Assembly: GCA_035513575.1 (NCBI GenBank) | Contig: DATKBW010000187.1 | Location: forward strand, 1-13,622 | Direction of reading: 5' to 3' | From: JAHWKI01 sp035513575 | GTDB lineage: Bacteria; Gemmatimonadota; Gemmatimonadetes; Longimicrobiales; RSA9 | Length of the DNA stretch: 13,622 bases | Shown here: positions 1 through 5,863 of the stretch, in pieces | Layout: every line of letters starts with the position of its first letter | Numbering within the stretch: position 1 is the first letter of the stretch | The notes under the pieces: model-generated | Database searches by the model: none | What the model was told of the DNA's origin: nothing | What the model saw: the letters and a program-made list of their open reading frames with translations, nothing else | Position numbers and translations under genes: made by a program

Positions 1-549
1 CTACTGGCCGCTTTCAGACAGCAGCCGCGCGACCGCCTGGTCGAGCGCGGGGCGCGCGAAGAGCCCGCGCACCGTATGCCGGATCCGGCCCTGCCGGTCG
101 ATCAGGAACGAGGTCGGCAGCGTGCGCGCGCCGCCGAACGCACGCACGGCCTCCGCGCTGGCCATGCCGATCGGGAACGTGAGGCCCCGCTCCCCGACCC
201 AGTCCGCCACCGCGCCGGTCTCACCCCGGTCCGTCGACAGCGCTACGATCGAGAACCCGCGGTCGCGATACTTCTCGTACACCTTCTCGAACCCCGGCAT
301 CTCCACGCGGCACGGCGCGCACCAGGTGGCCCAGAAGTTCACCAGCACGACCTGGCCGCGGAGGTCCGAAAGCCGGATCGATTCGCCCTCCAGCGTCGTT
401 ACCCGGATATCCGCCGCCGGCGGCCCCGCGTCGCCGACGCCGAGCGCCGCGCCGACCTGCGGCCCCAGGCGGTAGCCCACGAAGCCGAGCACCGCGATCC
501 ACAGGACGGTCTCGATCGTGACACGCGGCCACCGCCGCTTCGCTTTCAT
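1..549 (-). CDS. Membrane-anchored TlpA/ResA-type thioredoxin-fold protein
   Basis: Predicted thiol-disulfide oxidoreductase tethered to the outer face of the inner membrane. With the start at 549 it has 182 residues. A hydrophobic N-terminal anchor (about residues 12-37) is followed by a thioredoxin fold with the active site WCAPC (Cys77, Cys80) inside FWATWCAPCRVEMP, and by the cis-proline segment TLPTSFLID typical of TlpA/ResA. I chose the ATG at 549 because AAGG lies 7 bases upstream; ATG 567 and GTG 600 are in-frame alternatives that would add 6 or 17 residues. The stop codon is complete at the window edge. It is the last gene of the mer operon, about 60 bases after merA. Inference: it reduces protein thiols or MerP/MerT cysteines oxidised or blocked by Hg(II). 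Family assignment is firm, role is not. Confidence 0.9.
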   Translation of the reverse strand: MKAKRRWPRVTIETVLWIAVLGFVGYRLGPQVGAALGVGDAGPPAADIRVTTLEGESIRLSDLRGQVVLVNFWATWCAPCRVEMPGFEKVYEKYRDRGFSIVALSTDRGETGAVADWVGERGLTFPIGMASAEAVRAFGGARTLPTSFLIDRQGRIRHTVRGLFARPALDQAVARLLSESGQ

Positions 550-609
550 CGGCACGCCTTCGCTCATGGGGAGCTCTCGGGTCCGTTTGGCGACAAGCAC
601 CGGCGCCCG

Positions 610-2031
610 TCAGGCGCAGCAGCTCAGTTTCGCCACGTCCTTCGTGAAGGTCTGCCCGGCGAGCTTCAGACCCTCGCCCCACGTCAGATACGGGTGCAGC
701 GCGGAGACCACCTCCTGGACCCGGAGCCCGGAGCGCACCGCCACCACCGCCTCGCCGATCACGTCGCCGGCGTTCGCCGAGACCAGATGCGCGCCGAGGA
801 GCCGGTCCGTGTCGGCGTCCGCCACCAGCTTGATCACGCCGGCCGACCGGTACGATACCATCGCCCGGGGCAGGTGCTCGACGGACATCGACGTGACCTT
901 GGGGTCTATGCCCGCCGCGCGCGCCTCTTCCTCGGTCATCCCCACCGCCGCGACCTGCGGATCGGTGAAGGTGATGCGTGGCGTGGCCGAGAGATCGACC
1001 TCCAGCGGGGCCTCCCCTGTGACCTCCGAGAGCGCGGCCTGCGCCGCGATACCGCCCTGGAGCGCGGCCACGTAGACGAAGCCCGGACCGCCGGTCACGT
1101 CGCCCGCGGCGAACACGTCCGGGCTCGATGTCCGCATCATCGCATCGGTCTCGATGAACCCACGCCGGTCTGTCCGGACCCCGGCGGCTTTCAGCCCCAG
1201 GTCCTCCGTATTCGGGCGCCGCCCCGTGGCCACGAGCAGCTGCTCCGCCCTGATCTCGCCCGACGCGCCCGCCTCGCCCAGCTCGACCACATAGCCGCCA
1301 CCGTCACGAGCCACGCCCGAGACCTCGACCCCTGCGTGGATCTCCATGCCCTCCGCTGCCAGCGCTTCCGCCACCGCCGAGGACACCTCCGGATCTTCAC
1401 CGGGGAGGATCCGATCCATGGCTTCGATGACACTGACCCTTGCGCCGAACCGGGCCATCGCCTGCCCGAGCTCGAGCCCCACCGCGCCGGCGCCGATCAC
1501 GACCAGGCTCGCGGGGAGCGCCTCCAGCTCCATCACGGTCGCGCTGTCGAGCGCGCCCGCCTCCTCCAGGCCAGGGATCGGCGGCAGCGCGGGCCGGGTC
1601 CCGGTCGCCACCACGATCTTCCGCGCCCGGATCTCGCGCTCCCCCACCCGGACCCGTCCTCCTCCCATCAGCTCGGCCCGGCCCCGCACCAGGGTCACAC
1701 CCTCGTGCGCGTCGATCACGTCGAGGTACTTTTCCCGACGGAGCCGCTCGACCAGGTCCCGCTTCTGACGGATCACCTCCCGCCACACCATCTCCGGCTC
1801 ACACGCGCCGATCCCGGGGAAGCCCGAGCGCGCGGCGTGATAGTGGTGCGCCGCCTCGATCAGGTTCTTCGATGGAATGCAGCCCACGTTCACGCACGTG
1901 CCGCCAACGACCTCCGCCGCCTCTACCACCGCGGCCGTCCGTCCCAGCTCGGATGCCCGGATCGCCGCGGCCATGCCGGCCCCCCCGCTGCCGATCACCA
2001 CCAGGTCGTGGTCGAACCCTTTGCCCGCCAT
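610..2031 (-). CDS. merA: Mercuric reductase MerA, catalytic core without N-terminal HMA domain
   Basis: Cytoplasmic FAD flavoprotein that reduces Hg(II) to Hg(0) with NADPH. It has 473 residues and begins directly with the FAD-binding segment VVIGSGGAGMAA. The redox-active pair lies in GGTCVNVGCIPSK (Cys46, Cys51). The NAD(P)H-binding GAGAVGLELGQ and FAD-site FAAGDVTG segments follow, then the dimerisation domain. The protein ends KLSCCA, and the C-terminal vicinal cysteines (471, 472) are the MerA hallmark that delivers Hg(II) to the active site and separates it from lipoamide dehydrogenases. The NmerA HMA domain of many MerAs is absent; the operon encodes a separate HMA protein just upstream. 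The gene starts 3 bases after the merP-like stop, with AAGGAGG 8 bases before the ATG, so translation is tightly linked. Confidence 0.96.
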   Translation of the reverse strand: MAGKGFDHDLVVIGSGGAGMAAAIRASELGRTAAVVEAAEVVGGTCVNVGCIPSKNLIEAAHHYHAARSGFPGIGACEPEMVWREVIRQKRDLVERLRREKYLDVIDAHEGVTLVRGRAELMGGGRVRVGEREIRARKIVVATGTRPALPPIPGLEEAGALDSATVMELEALPASLVVIGAGAVGLELGQAMARFGARVSVIEAMDRILPGEDPEVSSAVAEALAAEGMEIHAGVEVSGVARDGGGYVVELGEAGASGEIRAEQLLVATGRRPNTEDLGLKAAGVRTDRRGFIETDAMMRTSSPDVFAAGDVTGGPGFVYVAALQGGIAAQAALSEVTGEAPLEVDLSATPRITFTDPQVAAVGMTEEEARAAGIDPKVTSMSVEHLPRAMVSYRSAGVIKLVADADTDRLLGAHLVSANAGDVIGEAVVAVRSGLRVQEVVSALHPYLTWGEGLKLAGQTFTKDVAKLSCCA

Positions 2032-2034
2032 CCG

Positions 2035-2430
2035 TCAGTCCTCCTTCAGGCTGGCCGTATACCCCAGCTCCTCGATCGCCGCCGCGAGCTGGTCCGGCCT
2101 CGCCCGCGACGGGTCGTAGACCGCCCATGCGCGGCCCTCGCCCGTTTCCGCCTCATAATCGGCACCCGCGCTGTCCACCCCCGGGATCCGCTTCAGCGCC
2201 AGCCGCGCCGCGATCGCGCAGCCGCCGCAATCCATCCCGATCACGGCGAATTCGGCGCGCGCGCGGTCCGCCGCCAGGTCCGCTTGCCCCGGCGCCGCCG
2301 CTTCCGCCCGCACTTCCGTAGCCGCCTCCGCCGCCGCACCGTCGCCGGCACGGTCCGGGTCACAACCGGCCAGCCCGACGAGCACCGCCATCGTCACGAC
2401 CGCAACATTGTTGATTCCTCTGTTCAGCAT
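2035..2430 (-). CDS. merP: MerP-like mercury-binding lipoprotein (HMA domain)
   Basis: Predicted periplasmic Hg(II)-binding protein of 131 residues. A hydrophobic signal ends in the lipobox GLAGC (lipid-modified Cys23), followed by an Ala/Asp-rich linker of about 35 residues. A heavy-metal-associated domain then carries GMDCGGCA (Cys68, Cys71), the metal-binding motif, with the usual amphipathic helix and a final GYTASLKED. Classical MerP is a small soluble periplasmic protein; here it appears to be membrane-anchored. It sits between merT and merA, 12 bases after merT. Its strong AGGAGG ribosome site overlaps the merT stop region. The expected role is to capture Hg(II) and pass it to MerT. 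The HMA assignment is certain; the MerP name rests on domain plus operon position. Confidence 0.9.
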   Translation of the reverse strand: MLNRGINNVAVVTMAVLVGLAGCDPDRAGDGAAAEAATEVRAEAAAPGQADLAADRARAEFAVIGMDCGGCAIAARLALKRIPGVDSAGADYEAETGEGRAWAVYDPSRARPDQLAAAIEELGYTASLKED

Positions 2431-2442
2431 CTTTCGTCCTCC

Positions 2443-2850
2443 TCAGATCAGCCAGTTGGACCACGTCGGAAAGCTCCAGAGCACGAGCGCGACGACCGTG
2501 GCCGACCACAGGACCACCCGCTCACGCGACCGGCTCCGCGGAACCGCGCACGCCCGGGCGTCCCCCGCCGGGCCGCCCTCCCCGCCCGCCTGCGCGGGCG
2601 AGCCGTAGGCCGTGTAGAACCCGAACCCCAGCGCCGCGACCATCAACGCGCCGAACACCGGCCGGAGCGGCTCGAACGTGCTCGCCAGACCGGCTCCCAC
2701 ACCGAACACCACGAACAGCACCGGACCGATGCAGCAGAGGGCGCCGAGGAACGCAGCTCCCACGGCCCCGGCCGAGGCCAGCAGCCCGCGGCTCCGAGAC
2801 CGAACCCCTTCCTCTTCGGCCGCACCCGCGGATCCCGTCACGTCAGCCAT
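2443..2850 (-). CDS. merT: Mercuric ion transporter MerT
   Basis: Inner-membrane protein that passes Hg(II) from MerP to cytoplasmic MerA. It has 135 residues with three hydrophobic helices (about 23-58, 62-83 and 111-133). The vicinal pair Cys39-Cys40 in the first helix, in the context GALCCIGPVLF, is the signature of MerT. The cytoplasmic loop between helices 2 and 3 is Gly/Ala/Arg-rich and holds only one cysteine (in ARACAV), whereas classical MerT has two there. A charged extension of about 20 residues precedes helix 1. The ATG lies 8 bases inside the upstream regulator gene, indicating translational coupling. Confidence 0.92.
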   Translation of the reverse strand: MADVTGSAGAAEEEGVRSRSRGLLASAGAVGAAFLGALCCIGPVLFVVFGVGAGLASTFEPLRPVFGALMVAALGFGFYTAYGSPAQAGGEGGPAGDARACAVPRSRSRERVVLWSATVVALVLWSFPTWSNWLI

Positions 2851-3157
2851 GTTTCAGTACCCTCCCCAGCGCGCTCTTCAAGCTCTCCAGCGCGGCCCTG
2901 CCCTCCGCCGCGCCCGCCTCGACCTGCGGCAACACGCAGCTTTCCATGTGCCCCTGGAGGAGCTCCACCGCCACCGCGTTCACCGCCTGCTTCAGCGCCG
3001 CCACCTGAACGAGCATGGCGTCGCAGCTCCTGTGCTCCGCCAGCATGCGCCGGATACCGCGAACCTGCCCCTCCACACGCGCCAGACGGTTCTGAAGCGC
3101 GTTCTCCACTTCCGGCTCCAGGTACAGCTCCGCCGGCTGGATCGTGCTCAGGCTCAT
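2843..3157 (-). CDS. CsoR/FrmR-family metal-sensing transcriptional repressor
   Basis: All-helical DNA-binding repressor of the DUF156 (CsoR/RcnR/FrmR) family, 104 residues. The family core LARVEGQVRGIRRML is followed by Cys45, then by His70 and Cys74 in LLQGHMESC. This Cys-His-Cys set matches the ligand pattern of CsoR-type members, which sense Cu(I) or react through thiols. The N-terminal 20 residues and a C-terminal helix of about 25 residues are unremarkable. It is the first gene of the mer operon, overlapping merT by 8 bases, and takes the place normally held by MerR. A good ribosome site (AAGGGAG, about 10 bases upstream) supports the start. An inverted repeat at 3197-3212, of the type bound by CsoR proteins, lies 39 bases upstream. 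Inference: it represses this operon and is released by Hg(II) or another thiophilic metal. Confidence 0.9.
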   Translation of the reverse strand: MSLSTIQPAELYLEPEVENALQNRLARVEGQVRGIRRMLAEHRSCDAMLVQVAALKQAVNAVAVELLQGHMESCVLPQVEAGAAEGRAALESLKSALGRVLKHG

Positions 3158-3196
3158 GTTCCTGCTCCCTTCGAGTGGCCGCTCCGTTTGTCGTGC

Positions 3197-3212
3197 ATAC
3201 CCACCGGGGTAT
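3197..3212. promoter_or_regulatory. Putative CsoR-type operator
   Basis: A perfect inverted repeat, ATACCC-ACCG-GGGTAT, with 6-base arms and a 4-base centre. Palindromes with TACCC/GGGTA arms are typical of CsoR-family operators. It lies between the predicted sigma promoter on the minus strand (3224-3249) and the regulator start at 3157, so bound repressor would sit at about the transcription start and block the mer operon. Seen: the repeat and its position. Inferred: that the product of 2843-3157 binds it. Confidence 0.7.
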
Positions 3213-3223
3213 CACTGAGGCCG

Positions 3224-3249
3224 AACCGGTCCGGGGGTCAGAAGGTTCC
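3224..3249 (-). promoter_or_regulatory. Putative ECF-sigma promoter of the mer operon
   Basis: Reading the minus strand, GGAAC (3249-3245), exactly 18 bases, then GTT (3226-3224). This is the layout of SigR-like ECF promoters (GGAAT/GGAAC, N18-19, GTT). The predicted start point would fall about 8 bases further on, beside the operator at 3197-3212, giving a leader of about 60 bases before the regulator gene. The same pattern with identical spacing occurs at 3323-3348 and 6442-6467. Confidence 0.6.
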
Positions 3250-3253
3250 GGGC

Positions 3254-3278
3254 GGCGCGAAGCGCAGGGGGTCGCGCC
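3254..3278. repeat. Inverted repeat in the divergent control region
   Basis: GGCGCGA (3254-3260) pairs perfectly with TCGCGCC (3272-3278) across an 11-base loop. It lies between the two divergent promoters next to a stronger hairpin (3284-3310). Function unknown; no T-tract follows on either strand. Confidence 0.4.
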
Positions 3279-3283
3279 CCGCA

Positions 3284-3310
3284 GCGCGAGGGGGGCGGTC
3301 CCCCTCGCGC
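3284..3310. repeat. Perfect 11-bp hairpin between divergent promoters
   Basis: GCGCGAGGGGG (3284-3294) and CCCCCTCGCGC (3300-3310) are exact complements around a 5-base loop. It sits almost midway between the minus-strand promoter at 3224-3249 and the plus-strand promoter at 3323-3348. No run of T follows it in either direction, so it is not an ordinary intrinsic terminator. It could be a boundary element, a regulator site, or a copy of a dispersed palindromic repeat. Confidence 0.5.
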
Positions 3311-3322
3311 GTTCGCCGGTCG

Positions 3323-3348
3323 GGAACCCTCGCGACGCGTTTCCTGTT
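3323..3348 (+). promoter_or_regulatory. Putative ECF-sigma promoter of the kinase-sigma operon
   Basis: GGAAC (3323-3327), 18 bases, GTT (3346-3348). Transcription would start near 3355, leaving a leader of about 25 bases before the ATG at 3381; this argues against the in-frame GTG at 3351 as the kinase start. The motif matches those at 3224-3249 (opposite strand) and 6442-6467 and suggests that the sigma factor encoded in this operon controls its own expression. Confidence 0.6.
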
Positions 3349-3380
3349 GGGTGTGCCACCGTGACCAACAGAAGCCATTG

Positions 3381-4769
3381 ATGCGACGACGAGAGTACAG
3401 GTTCCGGGCGGGGCTGGCGGTCCTGCTGGCATTGCCGGCGGCGCATCCGCTGCTCATCCCGGCCATCGGTGTGCCGTCCCACCTGTTGTGGTGGATCCAC
3501 GTGCTGCCGGTGGCGCTGATTTCGTTCCGGCACGGGCGACTGCCCGCTGCCATCGCGGTGGCGACGTCCGCGGGACTGGTCGCCGCCGGGGAGCGGCTCT
3601 TCGGGGCCGGGTATGGCGCGCCGGCGTCGTGGGAAACCGTCTGGTCCCTGACGGTCGCGCTGCTGGCGACGCACGTGCTGGTTGCCGGTTTCGCGCTCTA
3701 CGCCCGCAGGACGGCCCGTCGATACCAGGTCCTGTTCGACAACGCCGCTTCGGCGATCATTCGGACGGACGATCGCGGCCGGATCACGGCCGCGAATCCG
3801 CGTGCGCTGCAGCTGTTCGGCTGTCAGCTGCAGGACCTGCGGGGCCGGACGTTCGGCGAGGTCTCGTGGCTCCGGCACGTGCCGGCTCCGCTGGCGCTGC
3901 GCGCGGAGAGCTGGTCGGGCTCGATCGTCGTCGGAAGTGATGGTGCCGAGCGGAGCGCCCATGTGACGGTCGCCGCCGTGGGCGGCCAGGATCCGCCCGG
4001 CCAGCAGGTCCTGATCGTCGATCGGACCCAGGAGGTGGCGCAGGAGCGGGAGATGGAGCGGCAGGCGCGTCTTGCTACGCTGGGCGCAACGCTGGCGGGC
4101 GTTGCCCACGAGCTCCGGAATCCGCTCCAGGTGATCGGCGGGTATTGCGATCTGGGTCTCGATCCCGAAGCGGACGCGGCGTCCATGCGACACGCGCTGG
4201 AGACGATCGGCGGGCAATCGGATCGGATGCAGCAGCTGGTGCGGGAGCTTCTCGGATTCTCGAGGACCTCGGAGCGGCCCGAGCGAGTGCACCTCGCGCG
4301 TGAGGTCCGTGGCCTTCTGCGCATGCAGCGGGTCGCCCACGGGCGGTCGGTGACGATCCGGGAACGGATTCTGTGGGATGGCGCGGCCGACGTGAGCGCG
4401 GCCAAGGTCGAGCAGATCCTGACGAACCTGCTTTCGAACGCGGTGGATGCCGGACCTCGCGGCCGCTGCACGATCGATGTGGAGCTCAGATCGGAGGGAG
4501 ACGACGTGCTGATCGAGGTCGCGGACAACGGGCCGGGGGTGGATCCATCAGCGGCCGCCCACATCTTCGAGCCGTTCGTAACGACGAAGGCGGAGGGTCA
4601 CGGGACCGGGCTGGGACTCGCGATCAGCCGCCGTCTCGCGGTCGCGATGGGGGGAGACCTCACGGTTTCCGATCGGGCAACCGGCGGTGCCCTCTTCACG
4701 CTGCGATTGCCGATCGAGGGAAGGGCAGATGCTGGGGTGGCCGGGTTCCTCGAGGGGATTCCGGCATGA
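3381..4769 (+). CDS. Membrane PAS-domain sensor histidine kinase (NtrB-like)
   Basis: Inner-membrane sensor kinase, 462 residues from the ATG at 3381. Four hydrophobic segments (about residues 12-30, 34-49, 54-72 and 85-110) are joined by short loops, so there is no large periplasmic sensor domain. A PAS domain follows (about 114-220, with ASAIIRTDDRGRITAANP). The dimerisation domain has the H-box GVAHELRNPLQ (phospho-acceptor His243). The ATPase domain shows the N-box NLLSNAVDA, G1 DNGPGVD, F-box IFEPFVTTK and G2 GTGLGLAIS. All catalytic motifs are present. Its stop overlaps the sigma gene in ATGA, so it is translated with sigma and anti-sigma. No response regulator lies in the window. The signal is unknown; sensing in the membrane or through the PAS domain is likely. 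Confidence 0.92.
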   Translation: MRRREYRFRAGLAVLLALPAAHPLLIPAIGVPSHLLWWIHVLPVALISFRHGRLPAAIAVATSAGLVAAGERLFGAGYGAPASWETVWSLTVALLATHVLVAGFALYARRTARRYQVLFDNAASAIIRTDDRGRITAANPRALQLFGCQLQDLRGRTFGEVSWLRHVPAPLALRAESWSGSIVVGSDGAERSAHVTVAAVGGQDPPGQQVLIVDRTQEVAQEREMERQARLATLGATLAGVAHELRNPLQVIGGYCDLGLDPEADAASMRHALETIGGQSDRMQQLVRELLGFSRTSERPERVHLAREVRGLLRMQRVAHGRSVTIRERILWDGAADVSAAKVEQILTNLLSNAVDAGPRGRCTIDVELRSEGDDVLIEVADNGPGVDPSAAAHIFEPFVTTKAEGHGTGLGLAISRRLAVAMGGDLTVSDRATGGALFTLRLPIEGRADAGVAGFLEGIPA

Positions 4770-5461
4770 GCCGCGAGGCGATGTGGGACCGGGTCCGGAT
4801 GGCCTGGTCGATGTTGTCGGGATCGAGCGAGCACGACGTGCATCCAGGGCGTGCACGGGAGGCGCCGGAACCGGTTCCCGGTGACCAGCCGAAGCTCTCG
4901 AAGGAGGGCTACGCCGAAGAGGCCCTGCCCTGGCTGGACGCGGTGTACCGGTTCTCGCTCCGGCTGACCGCCGGCGAGCAGGACGCGGCGGAGGACCTGG
5001 TCCAGGAGACCTACCTGCGCGCGCACCGGTTCTGGCACACATACGAGCGCGGGACGAACGCGAAGTCGTGGCTCTTCACGATCTGCCGGAACACGTTCCT
5101 GCATCAGAAGGAGCTGGTCCGCAGCCAGCGCGAGCGCCCCGCGGCCGACCTCGACGCCCGGGTGGAAGCCCTGTCGGCGGCGTCCGCGTTCGAGAAGGCG
5201 CCCACGAACCCGGAGCTGGAATTCTTCGGTCGCCTGATCGACGACGAGGTGGTGGACGCGATCGACGCGCTGCCGGAGGACTTCCGGGAAGTGCTGGTCC
5301 TGAGCGACCTGGGCGACCTGAAGTACACCGAGATCGCGCAGGTCCTGGACATCCCGGTGGGCACGGCCAAGAGCCGCCTGTTCCGGGCCAGGCGGATGCT
5401 GCAGGGACAGCTGAGGGGCTTCGCACTTCGGGCGGGCTACGTCCGGGAGGAGACGCCATGA
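4766..5461 (+). CDS. ECF RNA polymerase sigma factor, SigR-like
   Basis: Group 4 sigma factor of 231 residues that redirects RNA polymerase to stress promoters. After an N-terminal extension of about 50 residues comes sigma region 2 (EEALPWLDAVYRFSLRL, then AEDLVQETYLRAHRFW and the -10 recognition segment ERGTNAKSWLFTICRNTF). A linker precedes region 4 (IDALPEDFREVLVLSDLGDL, YTEIAQVLDIPVGTAKSRLFRARRML). The wording around EGTN/RGTNxKxWL and GTAKSRLxRxRRxL resembles actinobacterial SigR. The start at 4766 is set by the ATGA overlap with the kinase and by GAGGGG about 8 bases upstream. It overlaps the anti-sigma gene by another ATGA. Three GGAAC-N18-GTT sites in the window are its likely targets, one being upstream of its own operon. 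Confidence 0.93.
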   Translation: MSREAMWDRVRMAWSMLSGSSEHDVHPGRAREAPEPVPGDQPKLSKEGYAEEALPWLDAVYRFSLRLTAGEQDAAEDLVQETYLRAHRFWHTYERGTNAKSWLFTICRNTFLHQKELVRSQRERPAADLDARVEALSAASAFEKAPTNPELEFFGRLIDDEVVDAIDALPEDFREVLVLSDLGDLKYTEIAQVLDIPVGTAKSRLFRARRMLQGQLRGFALRAGYVREETP

Positions 5462-5727
5462 TGGAGGCAATGGGAATGATCCGGTGCGAGGACGCGCTCG
5501 CGCGTCTCTGGGAATTCCTGGACGACGAGCTGTCCCCGGACGAGGAGATCCAGGTCAAGGAGCACCTCGACATCTGCAACCGCTGCTATCCGCAGTACGA
5601 CTTCCAGCGGGCATACTTCGCGTACACCCGCCGCATCCGCGACCGCGACCACGCGTCGCCGGAGCTGCGGCGGCGCATCTTCCGGATGATCCTGGAGGAG
5701 GAGGCTGGCAGCAATGGTAATGAATGA
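5458..5727 (+). CDS. Zinc-binding anti-sigma factor, RsrA-like
   Basis: Cytoplasmic inhibitor of the preceding sigma factor, 89 residues with no membrane segment. It carries the ZAS motif EHLDICNRC: His36, Cys40 and Cys43, with Cys10 further upstream. The spacing C-x25-H-x3-C-x2-C is identical to that of Streptomyces RsrA (Cys11, His37, Cys41, Cys44), where thiol oxidation expels zinc and frees SigR. The C-terminal helix (SPELRRRIFRMILEEE) also resembles RsrA. It is translationally coupled to the sigma gene (ATGA), with GGGAGGAG five bases before the ATG. Inference: a redox switch responding to disulfide or thiophilic-metal stress, so Hg(II) itself could trigger it. Confidence 0.9.
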   Translation: MMEAMGMIRCEDALARLWEFLDDELSPDEEIQVKEHLDICNRCYPQYDFQRAYFAYTRRIRDRDHASPELRRRIFRMILEEEAGSNGNE

Positions 5728-5758
5728 GCACCCTAGCATGACGCTGGACCGGCGGCTG

Positions 5759-5777
5759 GGGCGGGTTGACGCCGCCC
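5759..5777. other. Short hairpin between anti-sigma and peroxidase genes
   Basis: GGGCGG (5759-5764) and CCGCCC (5772-5777) pair across 7 bases. No T-tract follows, so termination is doubtful. The 136-base gap (5728-5863) shows no GGAAC-type promoter; its right end carries AGGAGG (5852-5857), the ribosome site of the next gene. Confidence 0.25.
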
Positions 5778-5863
5778 GCGGCGAGGCTGAAGCTGTGGCG
5801 GCGGCCGACAGCGCCGCCCCCGGCTGACGCAGCCGGCAGCGCCCCCGCAGCAGGAGGATGACC

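Noticed and set aside
3351..3380. GTG at 3351 as the start of the kinase
   Set aside because: It lies three bases after the -10-like GTT and would precede the predicted transcription start; ATG 3381 directly precedes the membrane segments.
76..3381. Open plus-strand frame of about 1,100 codons across the mer operon
   Set aside because: It is antisense to five well-supported genes, rich in Arg/Pro/His as expected for the complement of GC-rich coding DNA, and has no recognisable domain.
2838..4340. Open minus-strand frame of 500 codons over the control region and kinase
   Set aside because: Low-complexity Arg/Gly/Pro translation opposite the kinase; it crosses both predicted promoters and the hairpins.
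5714..5827. Small frame of 37 codons after the anti-sigma gene
   Set aside because: No clear ribosome site of its own, Ala-rich, mostly a by-product of a GC-rich hairpin; no family likeness.
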